From contig DJYK01000036.1 in the NCBI GenBank assembly GCA_002450095.1, positions 1-31,170 on the forward strand: a stretch of 31,170 nucleotides of DNA. Reading direction: 5' to 3'. Position numbers and translations under genes: made by a program. The notes under the pieces were generated by a model. That model saw nothing but the letters and a program-made list of their open reading frames with translations, ran no database searches and was not told the DNA's origin. The stretch is from Mageeibacillus sp. UBA6980 (lineage in GTDB: Bacteria > Bacillota > Clostridia > Saccharofermentanales > Saccharofermentanaceae). This document shows, piece by piece, positions 1 to 7,873 of this stretch (position 1 is its first letter; each line of letters opens with the position of its first letter).

Positions 1-42
1 TGACTTTTAATAGTTAGTCTATCTTATATTATCCGATTAGTA

Positions 43-48
43 TATAAT
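43..48 (+). promoter_or_regulatory. Putative -10 box for the transglutaminase-like gene
   Basis: A perfect TATAAT lies 34 bases upstream of the ATG at 82. No convincing -35 box is found at the usual spacing (the bases there are A/T-rich without TTG), so the assignment rests on the -10 alone. The window begins just upstream, so earlier elements cannot be judged. Confidence 0.35.
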
Positions 49-81
49 TATCATGAATATTTGTGTAATGGGGTACAGACT

Positions 82-2430
82 ATGAAAAAGAGTAAACTTA
101 CCAAACTTACAAGTCTTGCGGTTACTTTGTCGGTTATGATGTCCCTGGCAGGATTTGTTCTTGCCGATGAAGTCGAGAATGTTGAGGTCCCCGATACCCC
201 TGCCGTCGAACAGACTGAAGGGTTAGAACCATCTGAACCCGAGATCATCTCGCCTGATGATGCGGAAGATCAGGAAGGATCAGCAGAAGCGACAGAAGCA
301 ACAGAAGAATCTGCTGTTGAAAGCCCCGTTACCGATACAGAGGTTACTGAACCTGCCGCAGAAGATCCCGAACTGATCGAAGAGACAGGATCCGGTTCTG
401 CTATATATGAAGGTTTTTTTGAAGTAACGATGGATCCCTTGGATGCAGGTGTTTATTCGGATGTTGATAATGATGAACTGGCTGAGCAGTACATCATGAA
501 TGAGATGTCAATCGATATTCAAAATGCTTCCAACGGGAATTCTTTTGATTATACAAATGGTTTGAGTTCTGATGAAATGCAGGTGTATTCCATTCTTCGC
601 GAAGCAATCAGAAATATTGCAGACGGTAATAGGACAGATACTAAGATAGCTATCCCTGACAGTTATTTGAATTATGAGTTTACAGCAGAGCAACTAGGGG
701 TAACTGAATTAGTTCAATCTGCTGAATTAGGCAAAGCTATAGGTGAAGCTGTATCAAGTGAAGCTGTATCGCCTAATGTCAGCAGGATAATGGATTCGGT
801 GATTAATGCCAGTCCTTATGAATTATACTGGTTTATGAAAACGTATAGGTTTGGGTTTGGTTATTATATAAATAATAGTACACAAACTGTTATAGTTCAC
901 GTTTCATCGATAAATCTTAATGTAGCACAGGAGTATCAGAATGGTGATACATATACTATGTCGTCTGAATACGGTACTGCTGTCAGAACTGCTGCCAATA
1001 ACGCCAGGTCTATCATCGAGGCATATGCCAATTATGACGATTACAATAAGCTCCTTGCCTATAATAATGTGATCTGCGATATGGTTGAGTATAACCACAA
1101 GGCAGCAGACACAGAAGGGTATCCTTATGGTAATCCCTGGCAGTTGGTTTGGGTCTTTGACGGCGATCCGGAAACTAAGGTAGTTTGTGAAGGATACTCC
1201 AAAGCGTTCCAGTATCTGTGTGATAATTCCGTATTCACAGGGAATACCTATACTTTATCTGTACCGGGTTATGCTGTATTCAGCGATGAAAATCAAGGCG
1301 GTCATATGTGGAATGTCGTTCATCTTGATGGTCAGAACTATATGGTCGATGTCACCAATAATGACCACAGAAACCCTATGCCTTATTTCCTGATCGGATA
1401 TACTTCTGTATATACAGATACAGCCAATAATCTGACAGGGTATACATACGGATCAAGCAGTTATTATTACTATAATGATACTTTGGAAAGCTTCGGAACT
1501 GCTGCTCTTACGATCTCCGATAAGGATTACGTCTATTCTCCGATCACAGCAAACGCTTTCTGCGGTCATGCCATGCAGATAACGGATCAGATCGGACTCC
1601 AGTTCTTCGTGGAGCTTCCCGCCAACGCAGATCCTGATGATTACTATGTAACATTTACGGATAACCATAATCATCTGGACCCCGATGTTCAATATGTGCT
1701 TACAAGCTCTTCAAAGGTTTCCAATGCCAATATCTATATGGCTCAGGTTGACCTTACCGCTATCCAGATGGCAGACCTTATTACGCCAATCCTTCATCAT
1801 AAACCTGACGGAGCCGAAGTTACAGGTCCTGCTTATTCCGCGCAGGATTACATAAACTGGGGAAGGGCAAGGAGCAATACCGTAACAACCGACGCCGAGA
1901 AGACCATCCTTAATTCACTTGCGGATTACGGATACTATGCACAGGTATATCTTTCCAGAGTCCGCTCATGGACGATCGGAACAGATTATTCCGGTATGAA
2001 TTCAAGTGAAACGACATATAATTACAATGAAGTAATGTCCGCCGTTGCCGGAAATGCATTGTCGTGCAATCTTGATCCTTCTGTCTTCGAATCCGGTTCG
2101 TACAGCCTGCAGTTCGGCAATACTGTTACTCTTAACATTTATTTGAGACCTGCTTCGGGAGTTGTGATCGATACCGATGCTTTCAGCATAGATGCGGGTG
2201 GAAGAAAATGTGTTATTGAGCAGTCCGGAGGAAGGTATGTTATCAGGATCAGCGGCATACCTGCCGGATTTCTTAGGGAGCAGTTTGTAATCTCATATAA
2301 CGGACGCCGTATCATCACGCTTTCGCCGATGTCTTATGTTTACGATATGTTGAGGACGACTGCAGCGGATGACGGCAGAAACGCCGTATGCGCTCTATAT
2401 GCATTCGCACGTGCATGTGGCGGTAACTGA
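82..2430 (+). CDS. Secreted transglutaminase-like domain protein
   Basis: A 782-residue protein. Residues 1-28 form a signal peptide (basic MKKSK start, hydrophobic core, VLA before the predicted cut). Residues ~30-115 are an acidic Glu/Pro/Thr/Ser-rich low-complexity stretch, like a linker or wall-spanning segment. A transglutaminase/cysteine-protease-like core follows, with the triad Cys369 (VVCEGYSKAF), His408 (GGHMWN) and Asp423 (MVDVTNND) all present, so it could be catalytically competent. The C-terminal ~330 residues look like beta-rich surface modules that I do not recognise. No LPXTG motif or lipobox is visible, so it is probably exported and either free or loosely attached. The ATG at 82 is preferred over the in-frame TTG at 61, because the signal peptide starts there. 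Family members crosslink, hydrolyse or protease-process surface peptides; the substrate here is unknown. It is monocistronic, with a strong terminator 27 bases after the stop. Confidence 0.8.
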   Translation: MKKSKLTKLTSLAVTLSVMMSLAGFVLADEVENVEVPDTPAVEQTEGLEPSEPEIISPDDAEDQEGSAEATEATEESAVESPVTDTEVTEPAAEDPELIEETGSGSAIYEGFFEVTMDPLDAGVYSDVDNDELAEQYIMNEMSIDIQNASNGNSFDYTNGLSSDEMQVYSILREAIRNIADGNRTDTKIAIPDSYLNYEFTAEQLGVTELVQSAELGKAIGEAVSSEAVSPNVSRIMDSVINASPYELYWFMKTYRFGFGYYINNSTQTVIVHVSSINLNVAQEYQNGDTYTMSSEYGTAVRTAANNARSIIEAYANYDDYNKLLAYNNVICDMVEYNHKAADTEGYPYGNPWQLVWVFDGDPETKVVCEGYSKAFQYLCDNSVFTGNTYTLSVPGYAVFSDENQGGHMWNVVHLDGQNYMVDVTNNDHRNPMPYFLIGYTSVYTDTANNLTGYTYGSSSYYYYNDTLESFGTAALTISDKDYVYSPITANAFCGHAMQITDQIGLQFFVELPANADPDDYYVTFTDNHNHLDPDVQYVLTSSSKVSNANIYMAQVDLTAIQMADLITPILHHKPDGAEVTGPAYSAQDYINWGRARSNTVTTDAEKTILNSLADYGYYAQVYLSRVRSWTIGTDYSGMNSSETTYNYNEVMSAVAGNALSCNLDPSVFESGSYSLQFGNTVTLNIYLRPASGVVIDTDAFSIDAGGRKCVIEQSGGRYVIRISGIPAGFLREQFVISYNGRRIITLSPMSYVYDMLRTTAADDGRNAVCALYAFARACGGN

Positions 2431-2456
2431 TCCTGATTTTAACCGAATCATCAATG

Positions 2457-2486
2457 GGCTGTCTTCTTTTGAAGGCAGCCTTTTTT
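2457..2486 (+). terminator. Rho-independent terminator after the transglutaminase-like gene
   Basis: A 10-bp stem (GGCTGTCTTC paired with GAAGGCAGCC, one G-U pair) with a TTTT loop is followed by six T. It separates the upstream gene from the tRNA operon. Confidence 0.9.
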
Positions 2487-2515
2487 ATGTGATTGAAAAT
2501 GTTCGAAAATGCCTC

Positions 2516-2544
2516 TTGACTTAAGAGAGAACTATTTATATACT
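2516..2544 (+). promoter_or_regulatory. Promoter of the first tRNA operon
   Basis: TTGACT (2516-2521), a 17-base spacer and TATACT (2539-2544). The first tRNA begins 31 bases after the -10. The same TATACT -10 with a 17-base spacer recurs before the tRNA genes at the end of the window. Confidence 0.75.
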
Positions 2545-2575
2545 TATTGAGCGTTTGACGCGAAGGTGTTGATGT

Positions 2576-2652
2576 GGGCCTTTAGCTCAGTTGGTTAGAG
2601 CTCCCGGCTCATAACCGGTAGGTCCCGGGTTCGAGTCCCTGAAGGCCCACCA
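2576..2652 (+). tRNA. tRNA with CAT anticodon (Met, or lysidine-type Ile2)
   Basis: A 77-nt cloverleaf. The acceptor stem GGGCCTT pairs perfectly with AAGGCCC, the D arm is GCTC/GAGC, the anticodon CAT is at 2610-2612, and discriminator A and encoded CCA follow. CAT can mean elongator Met or the Ile2 tRNA whose C34 becomes lysidine. The body resembles clostridial genes annotated as Met and also resembles Ile2, so I do not decide. It is not the initiator, since the first acceptor pair is G-C. Two stem positions look mispaired: the outer pair of the anticodon stem (2603/2619, C-T) and the second T-stem pair (2626/2640, C-T). First gene of a two-tRNA transcript. Confidence 0.93.
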
Positions 2653-2684
2653 CTTTCACCGCCTGACTTGACAATTGCTTATAT

Positions 2685-2769
2685 GGGAAGATTCCCGAGT
2701 GGCTAAAGGGAGCAGACTGTAAATCTGCCGTCTACGACTTCGATGGTTCGAATCCATCTCTTCCCACCA
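2685..2769 (+). tRNA. tRNA-Tyr (GTA)
   Basis: An 85-nt class II tRNA. The acceptor GGGAAGA pairs with TCTTCCC, the anticodon loop CTGTAAA carries GTA at 2719-2721, there is a long variable arm, and CCA is encoded. It lies 32 nt after the previous tRNA, with a terminator starting 4 nt after its end. Its last 26 bases, plus the terminator, recur at 7874-7937. Confidence 0.96.
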
Positions 2770-2806
2770 ATAGGGTTTGCAGGATACTGCAGACCCTTTT
2801 GTTTTG
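2744..2806 (+). repeat. Direct repeat copy 1: tRNA-Tyr 3' end plus terminator
   Basis: These 63 bases run from the T arm of the intact tRNA-Tyr through its terminator. They recur at 7874-7937 in the same orientation, identical apart from one inserted A. As the intact tRNA side, this would be the attL-like end if the block between the copies was inserted. Confidence 0.9.
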
Positions 2807-2809
2807 TTT
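2773..2809 (+). terminator. Terminator of the tRNA operon
   Basis: A 10-bp stem (GGGTTTGCAG with CTGCAGACCC, one G-T pair), GATA loop and a T-rich tail. It also separates the tRNAs from the convergent cyclase gene ending at 2819. Confidence 0.9.
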
Positions 2810-2818
2810 AATAACAGT

Positions 2819-3766
2819 TTAATTAATCTGCGGAAGTGAAGTGAAGCAGATCGTGTACGCGTCGGAGTCGGTTTTAATGACCTTGGCGTAGATGCATTCG
2901 TCATCTTTACGGATCATGATGTTCTGCTTCTGTATAAGGTCGCTCTCGGACTTAAGAAGTGCGAATCTTCCGTTCTCCGAGATCTTAAGAATTGTTCCGT
3001 TGTGAATGGTCTCACGTACAGCCTTCTCTTCGAGGAAGTAAAACACGCAGTCTTCAGGCTTGTAATCATCCTTCCAGACAATCTTGTTCTCTCTGTTGTT
3101 GTCGAGAAGCATGTTGCCTATTCCGTCGATCTCGAAGTAATCGAGATCCTTCGGAGCGCCCTTAGGAAGGAAACGCCCTTCAGAGACGATGAGGAGTTCC
3201 TCTGTGACTTTGTCCTTCGTGCTCTCTGTTATGAATATCTGACCTCCGATCGTGAGGCCCTCGAGTCTTCCCGTTATATTAACCGTCGAACCCATGCAGC
3301 CGTACTTCATCTTCTTCTCGGAGCCGATGTTGCCGACAACCGCATTCCCGGTGTTGATGCCGATACCCATCTCAAACGGCGGATATCCGTTCTCTTCATT
3401 CCACTTGTTGACTTCTCTTAAAGCGGACTGCATCTCGACGGCGCACTTGACTGCAAGAGTCGCGTGATCCGGAATGTCCTTGGGTGCGCCGAATACGGTG
3501 AATATTCCGTCGCCCAAAAACTCGATGACCGTACCGCGGTATTTCTGGATTATGGCTACCATCTGTTCGAAGTAATGGTTAAGGACCTTGATGAGTTCTT
3601 CGGCCGATAACCTGGCGCTTAAGGCGGTGAAGCCTCGAAGGTCGCTCATGAGGATCGTAACGTTACGCGTCTGTCCGCCGCTCTTCTGACCCTCAGCCGT
3701 CATCAGTGCGTAGTCCGCGATGTCGGGAGAGGTATATCTTACGAGTGCTGAATTAACCTTGAACAA
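2819..3766 (-). CDS. Class III adenylate/guanylate cyclase, possibly 5'-truncated
   Basis: A 315-residue reading from a TTG at 3766. Residues ~34-190 form a class III nucleotide cyclase domain: metal Asp42 (SDLRGF) and Asp86 (LGDGIF), and transition-state Asn163 and Arg167 (VNITGR). At the substrate-choice positions it has Glu82, where adenylyl cyclases have Lys, and Gly156, where they have Asp or Thr, so cAMP versus cGMP cannot be assigned. Residues ~215-315 are a basic tail without a known domain. The frame stays open upstream to a TAA at 3809-3811, giving a PAS-like string (VYLVVITDLTQL) just before the TTG; sensing-domain-like text continues beyond that stop. There is no ribosome site before the TTG. 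The gene may therefore be a remnant of a longer PAS-cyclase, or a short functional form. It is convergent with the tRNA operon. Confidence 0.75.
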   Translation of the reverse strand: MFKVNSALVRYTSPDIADYALMTAEGQKSGGQTRNVTILMSDLRGFTALSARLSAEELIKVLNHYFEQMVAIIQKYRGTVIEFLGDGIFTVFGAPKDIPDHATLAVKCAVEMQSALREVNKWNEENGYPPFEMGIGINTGNAVVGNIGSEKKMKYGCMGSTVNITGRLEGLTIGGQIFITESTKDKVTEELLIVSEGRFLPKGAPKDLDYFEIDGIGNMLLDNNRENKIVWKDDYKPEDCVFYFLEEKAVRETIHNGTILKISENGRFALLKSESDLIQKQNIMIRKDDECIYAKVIKTDSDAYTICFTSLPQIN

Positions 3767-3880
3767 CTGAGTGAGGTCTGTGATGACTACGAGATAGACG
3801 GACTGGTCTTACTTGTGGTGAGTCATCTTAACGTGTATGTTCCGGACCAATCATTTTACGTGCGACTCGGCAATCTCCTT
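3767..3880 (-). pseudogene. Probable decayed N-terminal part of the cyclase
   Basis: On the - strand, the reading frame upstream of the cyclase gives PAS-like residues ending in VYLVVITDLTQLFK, preceded by a TAA (3809-3811), then HVKMTHHK, then another TAA near 3868-3870. Many class III cyclases have a PAS domain directly before the catalytic domain, so this looks like a sensing domain broken by stops. The exact extent is uncertain. Confidence 0.4.
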
Positions 3881-3930
3881 ACATTTCTAATTATATTTCC
3901 GACACTTCTGCAGTGCAACCTGGGGACACG

Positions 3931-4029
3931 GCGACAAAAAGTCTTATACATGTCGCTTAAGCGACAAATGACCTGCAAATTATCCATCGATTTGAATACC
4001 GGTATGTGATTTTATCAAAGTGCGACAAA
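3931..4029. promoter_or_regulatory. Candidate operator: 16-bp palindrome with GCGACAAA repeats
   Basis: TGTCGCTTAAGCGACA at 3951-3966 is a perfect palindrome. Its half-site GCGACAAA occurs three times on the + strand (3931, 3961, 4022). The stretch 3811-4067 has no intact gene; besides these sites and the cyclase remnant I see no clear promoter. A regulator of the lipoprotein gene at 4068 could bind here. Confidence 0.4.
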
Positions 4030-4067
4030 AAGGATTATGTAAAAACCAAAATCATGGAGGAAAAACA

Positions 4068-6473
4068 ATGAAGAAATCAGCAAGATTAATGGCAGCGTTT
4101 CTTACGCTTGCTCTTACAGTGCCGGGAATTGCTGCCTGCTCCAAAGGAAACAGCAGCTCAGGTGAAGTATTCACTGATGAGCCATGGTACAACATGACTG
4201 AAGTTGCAATAGGCACAGAGTTTGACTATTCGCGCTGCAGACAGCCTTCCTTCGATTATAAGGGGAAATACGGCGATAACCTGGTGTTCCGCGTTACAGG
4301 ATACCTTCCGCTGCCTGAAGAGGAGCTGTCATTTAAGGAGGGGCTCGATTACCGCATCGATGATTTAAGGGTTTACGATCTGTCAGGTAACCTTGTCTCG
4401 ATGGTGGACTGCGTAGACCTTTTGCGAGCATTGCCTGATGATGTTGACGGCGGATACATTGAGTCCATCAACATTGAGGATGACGGCTGCAGTATCGAGG
4501 TTACAGGCTTTATCTCAGATCCCGGTACCGATTACACTTACATAAGCACAATCAATCTTGGAAGCGGCGAGACAGGCGAGCTTGTTGAGACCGAAGCAGC
4601 TGCTCAAGACTCATACATTGCAAGGCTCGAGCAGGATGGCGGTTTCCGTGAGGATATGAGCGAGGCCTGCGGAAGACAGATCGATCCTTTCTGGTTCAAC
4701 GATAACGGTTATTCATACGTGTTTGAGATCAAGGATGCCGACGGCAGCATTACAGAGCTTGATTTCAGGCAGCTGTATCCTACGGTAAACATTATCTATG
4801 CAAATTATTTTGTTGAGATCGGTGAGGATGAGGCTCTCCTGATCGCCGGCTGCGAAGGCGGAACTACCAAGTTCTTCGAGATCAATTTTACTGACGGCTC
4901 CGTTACTGATGTCTCGGATCAGATGGGATTCCTGTCGGGTAAGACGGATTTCCTTACCACGATCGAAGGTTACGGAACAGTCGTAAGGGACATAAACGGA
5001 ATATATACGATCGATTATGCGGCAAAGACCTTAACCCCTGCGTTCCTTTACAGCTATGCCAACATCAACATGTACGAATTGAACTACATGACCCCCATCA
5101 GCATCGAAGAGGACGTTACCCTTTTCGCGGGAACAAAGTATAACGTCTCACCTTCTGACATCCCGCAGACGGTTCTCTACATCTTCGAGAAGGCTGATTC
5201 CAACCCTAATGCGGGCAAGACGATCCTCGAGGTCGCTTCGACTGACGACTGTTCATACGGCCTTTGCGATGCGGTATGCAGGTTCAATGATACGAATTCC
5301 GAATGCTACATTAAGCTCAACACTTCATACAACGTAGATGATGCGGTAACTAACATGTCCGGTGAATCCGGCGACGAAGCAGGCGATCAGGATATCGCAG
5401 CTACTGAACTCGGCAACCAGCTTGCCATCGACATCATGTCAGGCACGGGTCCCGATATCATCATTAACGGCGAGGAGTTCGTTATGCTTAATAACGACAA
5501 CTACCTTCTCGACATGACGGAGTATGTAAATTCCACATTTACTTCTGACAGGTATTTCACGAATTTCTTCGAAGCTGCTTCGGACGACGGCAAGCTCTAC
5601 CATGTACCCGTAACATGCAGTGCGATGGGTATCGCAACTGACCGCACCAATGTCGAGCCCGGTCAGGTCGGATTTACTTACGATCAGTACGAGCAGTTTG
5701 TTTACGATACATGTAACGGTTCGGATCCTATCACAGGCGGAAGAATGTACTTCTTCATTAACTCGCTTAACTCCATGGCCGACCTGCTCATTATTGACGG
5801 AGTTGTCGATTATGACTGCGAAGCTTTCAGAACTCTTGCTGAGTATACGTCTGAATTCGTCAACGAGCCTCTGGTGTCAGACGACGAAGATGATTACGTG
5901 TTTGTCGATGAAACGACACTTGCGGCGAAGTTCGTTACTATCAACGGTGTTCAGAGTTATTTCGACAGTGTTCTTAACGGCGACAAGGTCCTGCTCGGCA
6001 TGCCTTCTTACGACGGACGCGGACCTGTCCTCGCAGGTTCAGACTCCGTTGCCATCTCGGCGATGACATCCGCACCTGACGCATGTAAGGAGTTCGTCTC
6101 GATTCTCCTCGGCAACGAGGTTCAGGCGGACATGGGTTTCCATAACGGTATCCCCGTCAACAGAGAGGCGTTTGTAAGTGCCTGCAACATGCTCATTGAT
6201 TATCAGCACCATATGCTGAGCGAGATGAGCAACTATATGTCCGAGGCAGAGATAAGATCCTACGGCATGAATCCCAATCAGATGGACGAGTCCGTAATCA
6301 GCGGCTTCGAGTCATTCGTAGAAGGCCTTACGGGATGGTATGACAACGATGCTTCTATCAACGCCATCATAAGGGAGGAGATGCCTGCGTACTTCGAGGG
6401 ACAGAAGAGCCTCGATCAGGTAATACCTGTTCTCGAAGAGAGAATCCAGACATTCCTCGACGAGCGCGGATAA
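4068..6473 (+). CDS. Orphan ABC-type extracellular solute-binding lipoprotein
   Basis: An 801-residue lipoprotein. It has a basic start, a hydrophobic segment and the lipobox IAAC with lipid-anchored Cys24. Residues ~380-800 resemble a family 1 solute-binding protein: the LAIDIMSGTGPDII phrase, the YHVPVTCSAMGIATDR hinge region and a helical C-terminus with repeated acidic residues. The N-terminal ~350 residues are an additional, probably beta-rich domain that usual ~420-residue binding proteins lack. ATG 4068 is chosen because TGGAGG lies 8 bases upstream and the signal peptide begins there. No permease or ATPase gene is adjacent, so it must work with a distant transporter or act as a surface sensor. 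The ligand is unknown; family 1 proteins often bind oligosaccharides. Confidence 0.78.
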   Translation: MKKSARLMAAFLTLALTVPGIAACSKGNSSSGEVFTDEPWYNMTEVAIGTEFDYSRCRQPSFDYKGKYGDNLVFRVTGYLPLPEEELSFKEGLDYRIDDLRVYDLSGNLVSMVDCVDLLRALPDDVDGGYIESINIEDDGCSIEVTGFISDPGTDYTYISTINLGSGETGELVETEAAAQDSYIARLEQDGGFREDMSEACGRQIDPFWFNDNGYSYVFEIKDADGSITELDFRQLYPTVNIIYANYFVEIGEDEALLIAGCEGGTTKFFEINFTDGSVTDVSDQMGFLSGKTDFLTTIEGYGTVVRDINGIYTIDYAAKTLTPAFLYSYANINMYELNYMTPISIEEDVTLFAGTKYNVSPSDIPQTVLYIFEKADSNPNAGKTILEVASTDDCSYGLCDAVCRFNDTNSECYIKLNTSYNVDDAVTNMSGESGDEAGDQDIAATELGNQLAIDIMSGTGPDIIINGEEFVMLNNDNYLLDMTEYVNSTFTSDRYFTNFFEAASDDGKLYHVPVTCSAMGIATDRTNVEPGQVGFTYDQYEQFVYDTCNGSDPITGGRMYFFINSLNSMADLLIIDGVVDYDCEAFRTLAEYTSEFVNEPLVSDDEDDYVFVDETTLAAKFVTINGVQSYFDSVLNGDKVLLGMPSYDGRGPVLAGSDSVAISAMTSAPDACKEFVSILLGNEVQADMGFHNGIPVNREAFVSACNMLIDYQHHMLSEMSNYMSEAEIRSYGMNPNQMDESVISGFESFVEGLTGWYDNDASINAIIREEMPAYFEGQKSLDQVIPVLEERIQTFLDERG

Positions 6474-6507
6474 CAGGAACTTCTGATTATTCCTGAATAT
6501 AGAAAAA

Positions 6508-6539
6508 ATGACCAGGTAGCTAATTTCGTACCTGGTCAT
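6508..6539. terminator. Terminator hairpin after the lipoprotein gene
   Basis: A perfect 11-bp stem (ATGACCAGGTA with TACCTGGTCAT) and a 10-base loop. The + strand tail is only weakly T-rich; six A precede the stem, so a T run exists on the - strand. The rest of 6540-6710 holds nothing I can support. Confidence 0.7.
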
Positions 6540-6710
6540 ATTAGTTGTTGGTTCCCCTATGTAATGAATTTTGTGGTTTAAATTTGGGTTAAGCCATGTT
6601 TTAAGCATATGGCTGTTTCTCGAAATGAACAATGATTACCAATATGATCGGATCGTTAAATTATCTGTCTGTTCTTCTTTGGAGTTTTCATTTCATTAAC
6701 AAAAGCCCCC

Positions 6711-6738
6711 TTGAAAATCGCATACTTCGTGATATGAT
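6711..6738 (+). promoter_or_regulatory. Promoter of the alpha/beta hydrolase gene
   Basis: TTGAAA (6711-6716), a 16-base spacer and TATGAT (6733-6738). This gives a leader of about 85 bases before the ATG at 6831, with no obvious regulatory fold. Confidence 0.6.
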
Positions 6739-6830
6739 GTATATCGCGATGAGTAGTATTACGTTATGAGAGGCATGCAAGATGATGTCTTTGCAGAATC
6801 TTGAAGGGAGTAACATGGAGGAATCGTAAA

Positions 6831-7793
6831 ATGATAAAAGCGGTAAAGACAATAGGGAAAATCTTACTGGGATTATTAATTGCTCTTGCGGTATTTGTTG
6901 CGGGATTGTTTGTCTACAATCAGATCATGCTTAAGAAGGAAGCGGTGATTTTTGAGCATCCGCCTGTAGGTCAGTTCGTTGAGGTCGACGGGCACAACAT
7001 GTGCATCTATACAGAAGGTGAGGGGGACCATACATTGGTATTCTTGTCAGGTTCCGGAATTTCCTCGCCCATATACGATTTCAAGTCTCTGTACTCGTTG
7101 CTGTCTGACGACTACCGTATAGTTGTTGTAGAGAAATTCGGTTACGGCTTCAGTGACGTTGTCGAGGGTGAGAGGTCGATCAGCACTATCTTAAGACAGG
7201 ACAGAGAAGCGCTTGCGCTGAGCGGAATCGAAGGACCTTTTATTCTGTGTCCTCACTCATTCTCGGCACTTGAGGCTTTGATGTGGGCACAGCAGTACCC
7301 GGATGAGATCGAGGCTATCGTGGGACTTGATATGGCTGTCCCGCAGACTTATGAGAACTATGATCCCAATAATCATTCTTATGATGTGCAATACCTGCTC
7401 ATCAAGGCTTTGCGCCTGTCCGGCATATGCAGACTGTTTCCCGATGACGTGCTCCTGTATACGGAAGGATTGACGGAAGAAGATATTCAGACTTTCAGAC
7501 AGATCATGTATGCGAGACTGCTGAATGAGACCGTTTTGAATGAAGGTAATGATATCCCGGAAGTCAGTGAGCAGATCATGAATGCTCCGCAGCCTGATAT
7601 TCCGATGCTGCTTTTCGTTGCGGACGGAGGCGAGGAGGATGTGGACCTGTGGCGCAGACAGACAAATGATTTCGTGCAGGAGCAGGTAAACGCAAGCGTA
7701 GTAGAACTCGACTGCGGTCACTTGGTTTATAACTTCGAGCAGGAACGGATCGCCGCCGACATGAGAAGTTTCATTGAAGATCTTGACAGGTAA
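6831..7793 (+). CDS. Membrane-anchored alpha/beta hydrolase
   Basis: A 320-residue protein. Residues ~5-33 are a single N-terminal membrane segment, so the catalytic domain probably faces outside. The fold shows the nucleophile elbow PHSFS with Ser143 (a variant of G-x-S-x-G), a candidate acid Asp265 (VADGG) and His297 (CGHLVY). The oxyanion region is FLSGSGISS. The cap between residues ~170 and 240 is helical. ATG 6831 has GGAGG 9 bases upstream and is preferred over the in-frame TTG at 6801. Relatives are esterases, lipases and peptidases; the substrate cannot be named. It stands alone, between its own promoter and a hairpin at 7844. Confidence 0.82.
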   Translation: MIKAVKTIGKILLGLLIALAVFVAGLFVYNQIMLKKEAVIFEHPPVGQFVEVDGHNMCIYTEGEGDHTLVFLSGSGISSPIYDFKSLYSLLSDDYRIVVVEKFGYGFSDVVEGERSISTILRQDREALALSGIEGPFILCPHSFSALEALMWAQQYPDEIEAIVGLDMAVPQTYENYDPNNHSYDVQYLLIKALRLSGICRLFPDDVLLYTEGLTEEDIQTFRQIMYARLLNETVLNEGNDIPEVSEQIMNAPQPDIPMLLFVADGGEEDVDLWRRQTNDFVQEQVNASVVELDCGHLVYNFEQERIAADMRSFIEDLDR

Positions 7794-7843
7794 GAAAAGT
7801 ATGACTCTAGAAATTCCTGAATAATCATATATAAAGTCAAAAG

Positions 7844-7870
7844 ACCGGGCACCAAAAGTGTACCCGGTTT
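7844..7870 (+). terminator. Hairpin after the hydrolase gene
   Basis: ACCGGG pairs with CCCGGT, with an inner CAC/GTG pairing beside a TA bulge. The T tail is just three bases before the repeat copy begins at 7874, as if cut short. Confidence 0.55.
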
Positions 7871-7873
7871 GCG

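Noticed and set aside
2773..2809. Attenuator or riboswitch between tRNA-Tyr and the cyclase
   Set aside because: A simple 10-bp terminator directly after a tRNA operon explains it; the cyclase reads toward it on the other strand.
6616..6690. A 24-codon open frame between the lipoprotein and hydrolase genes
   Set aside because: No ribosome site, no promoter close by, and no sign of conservation that I can judge.
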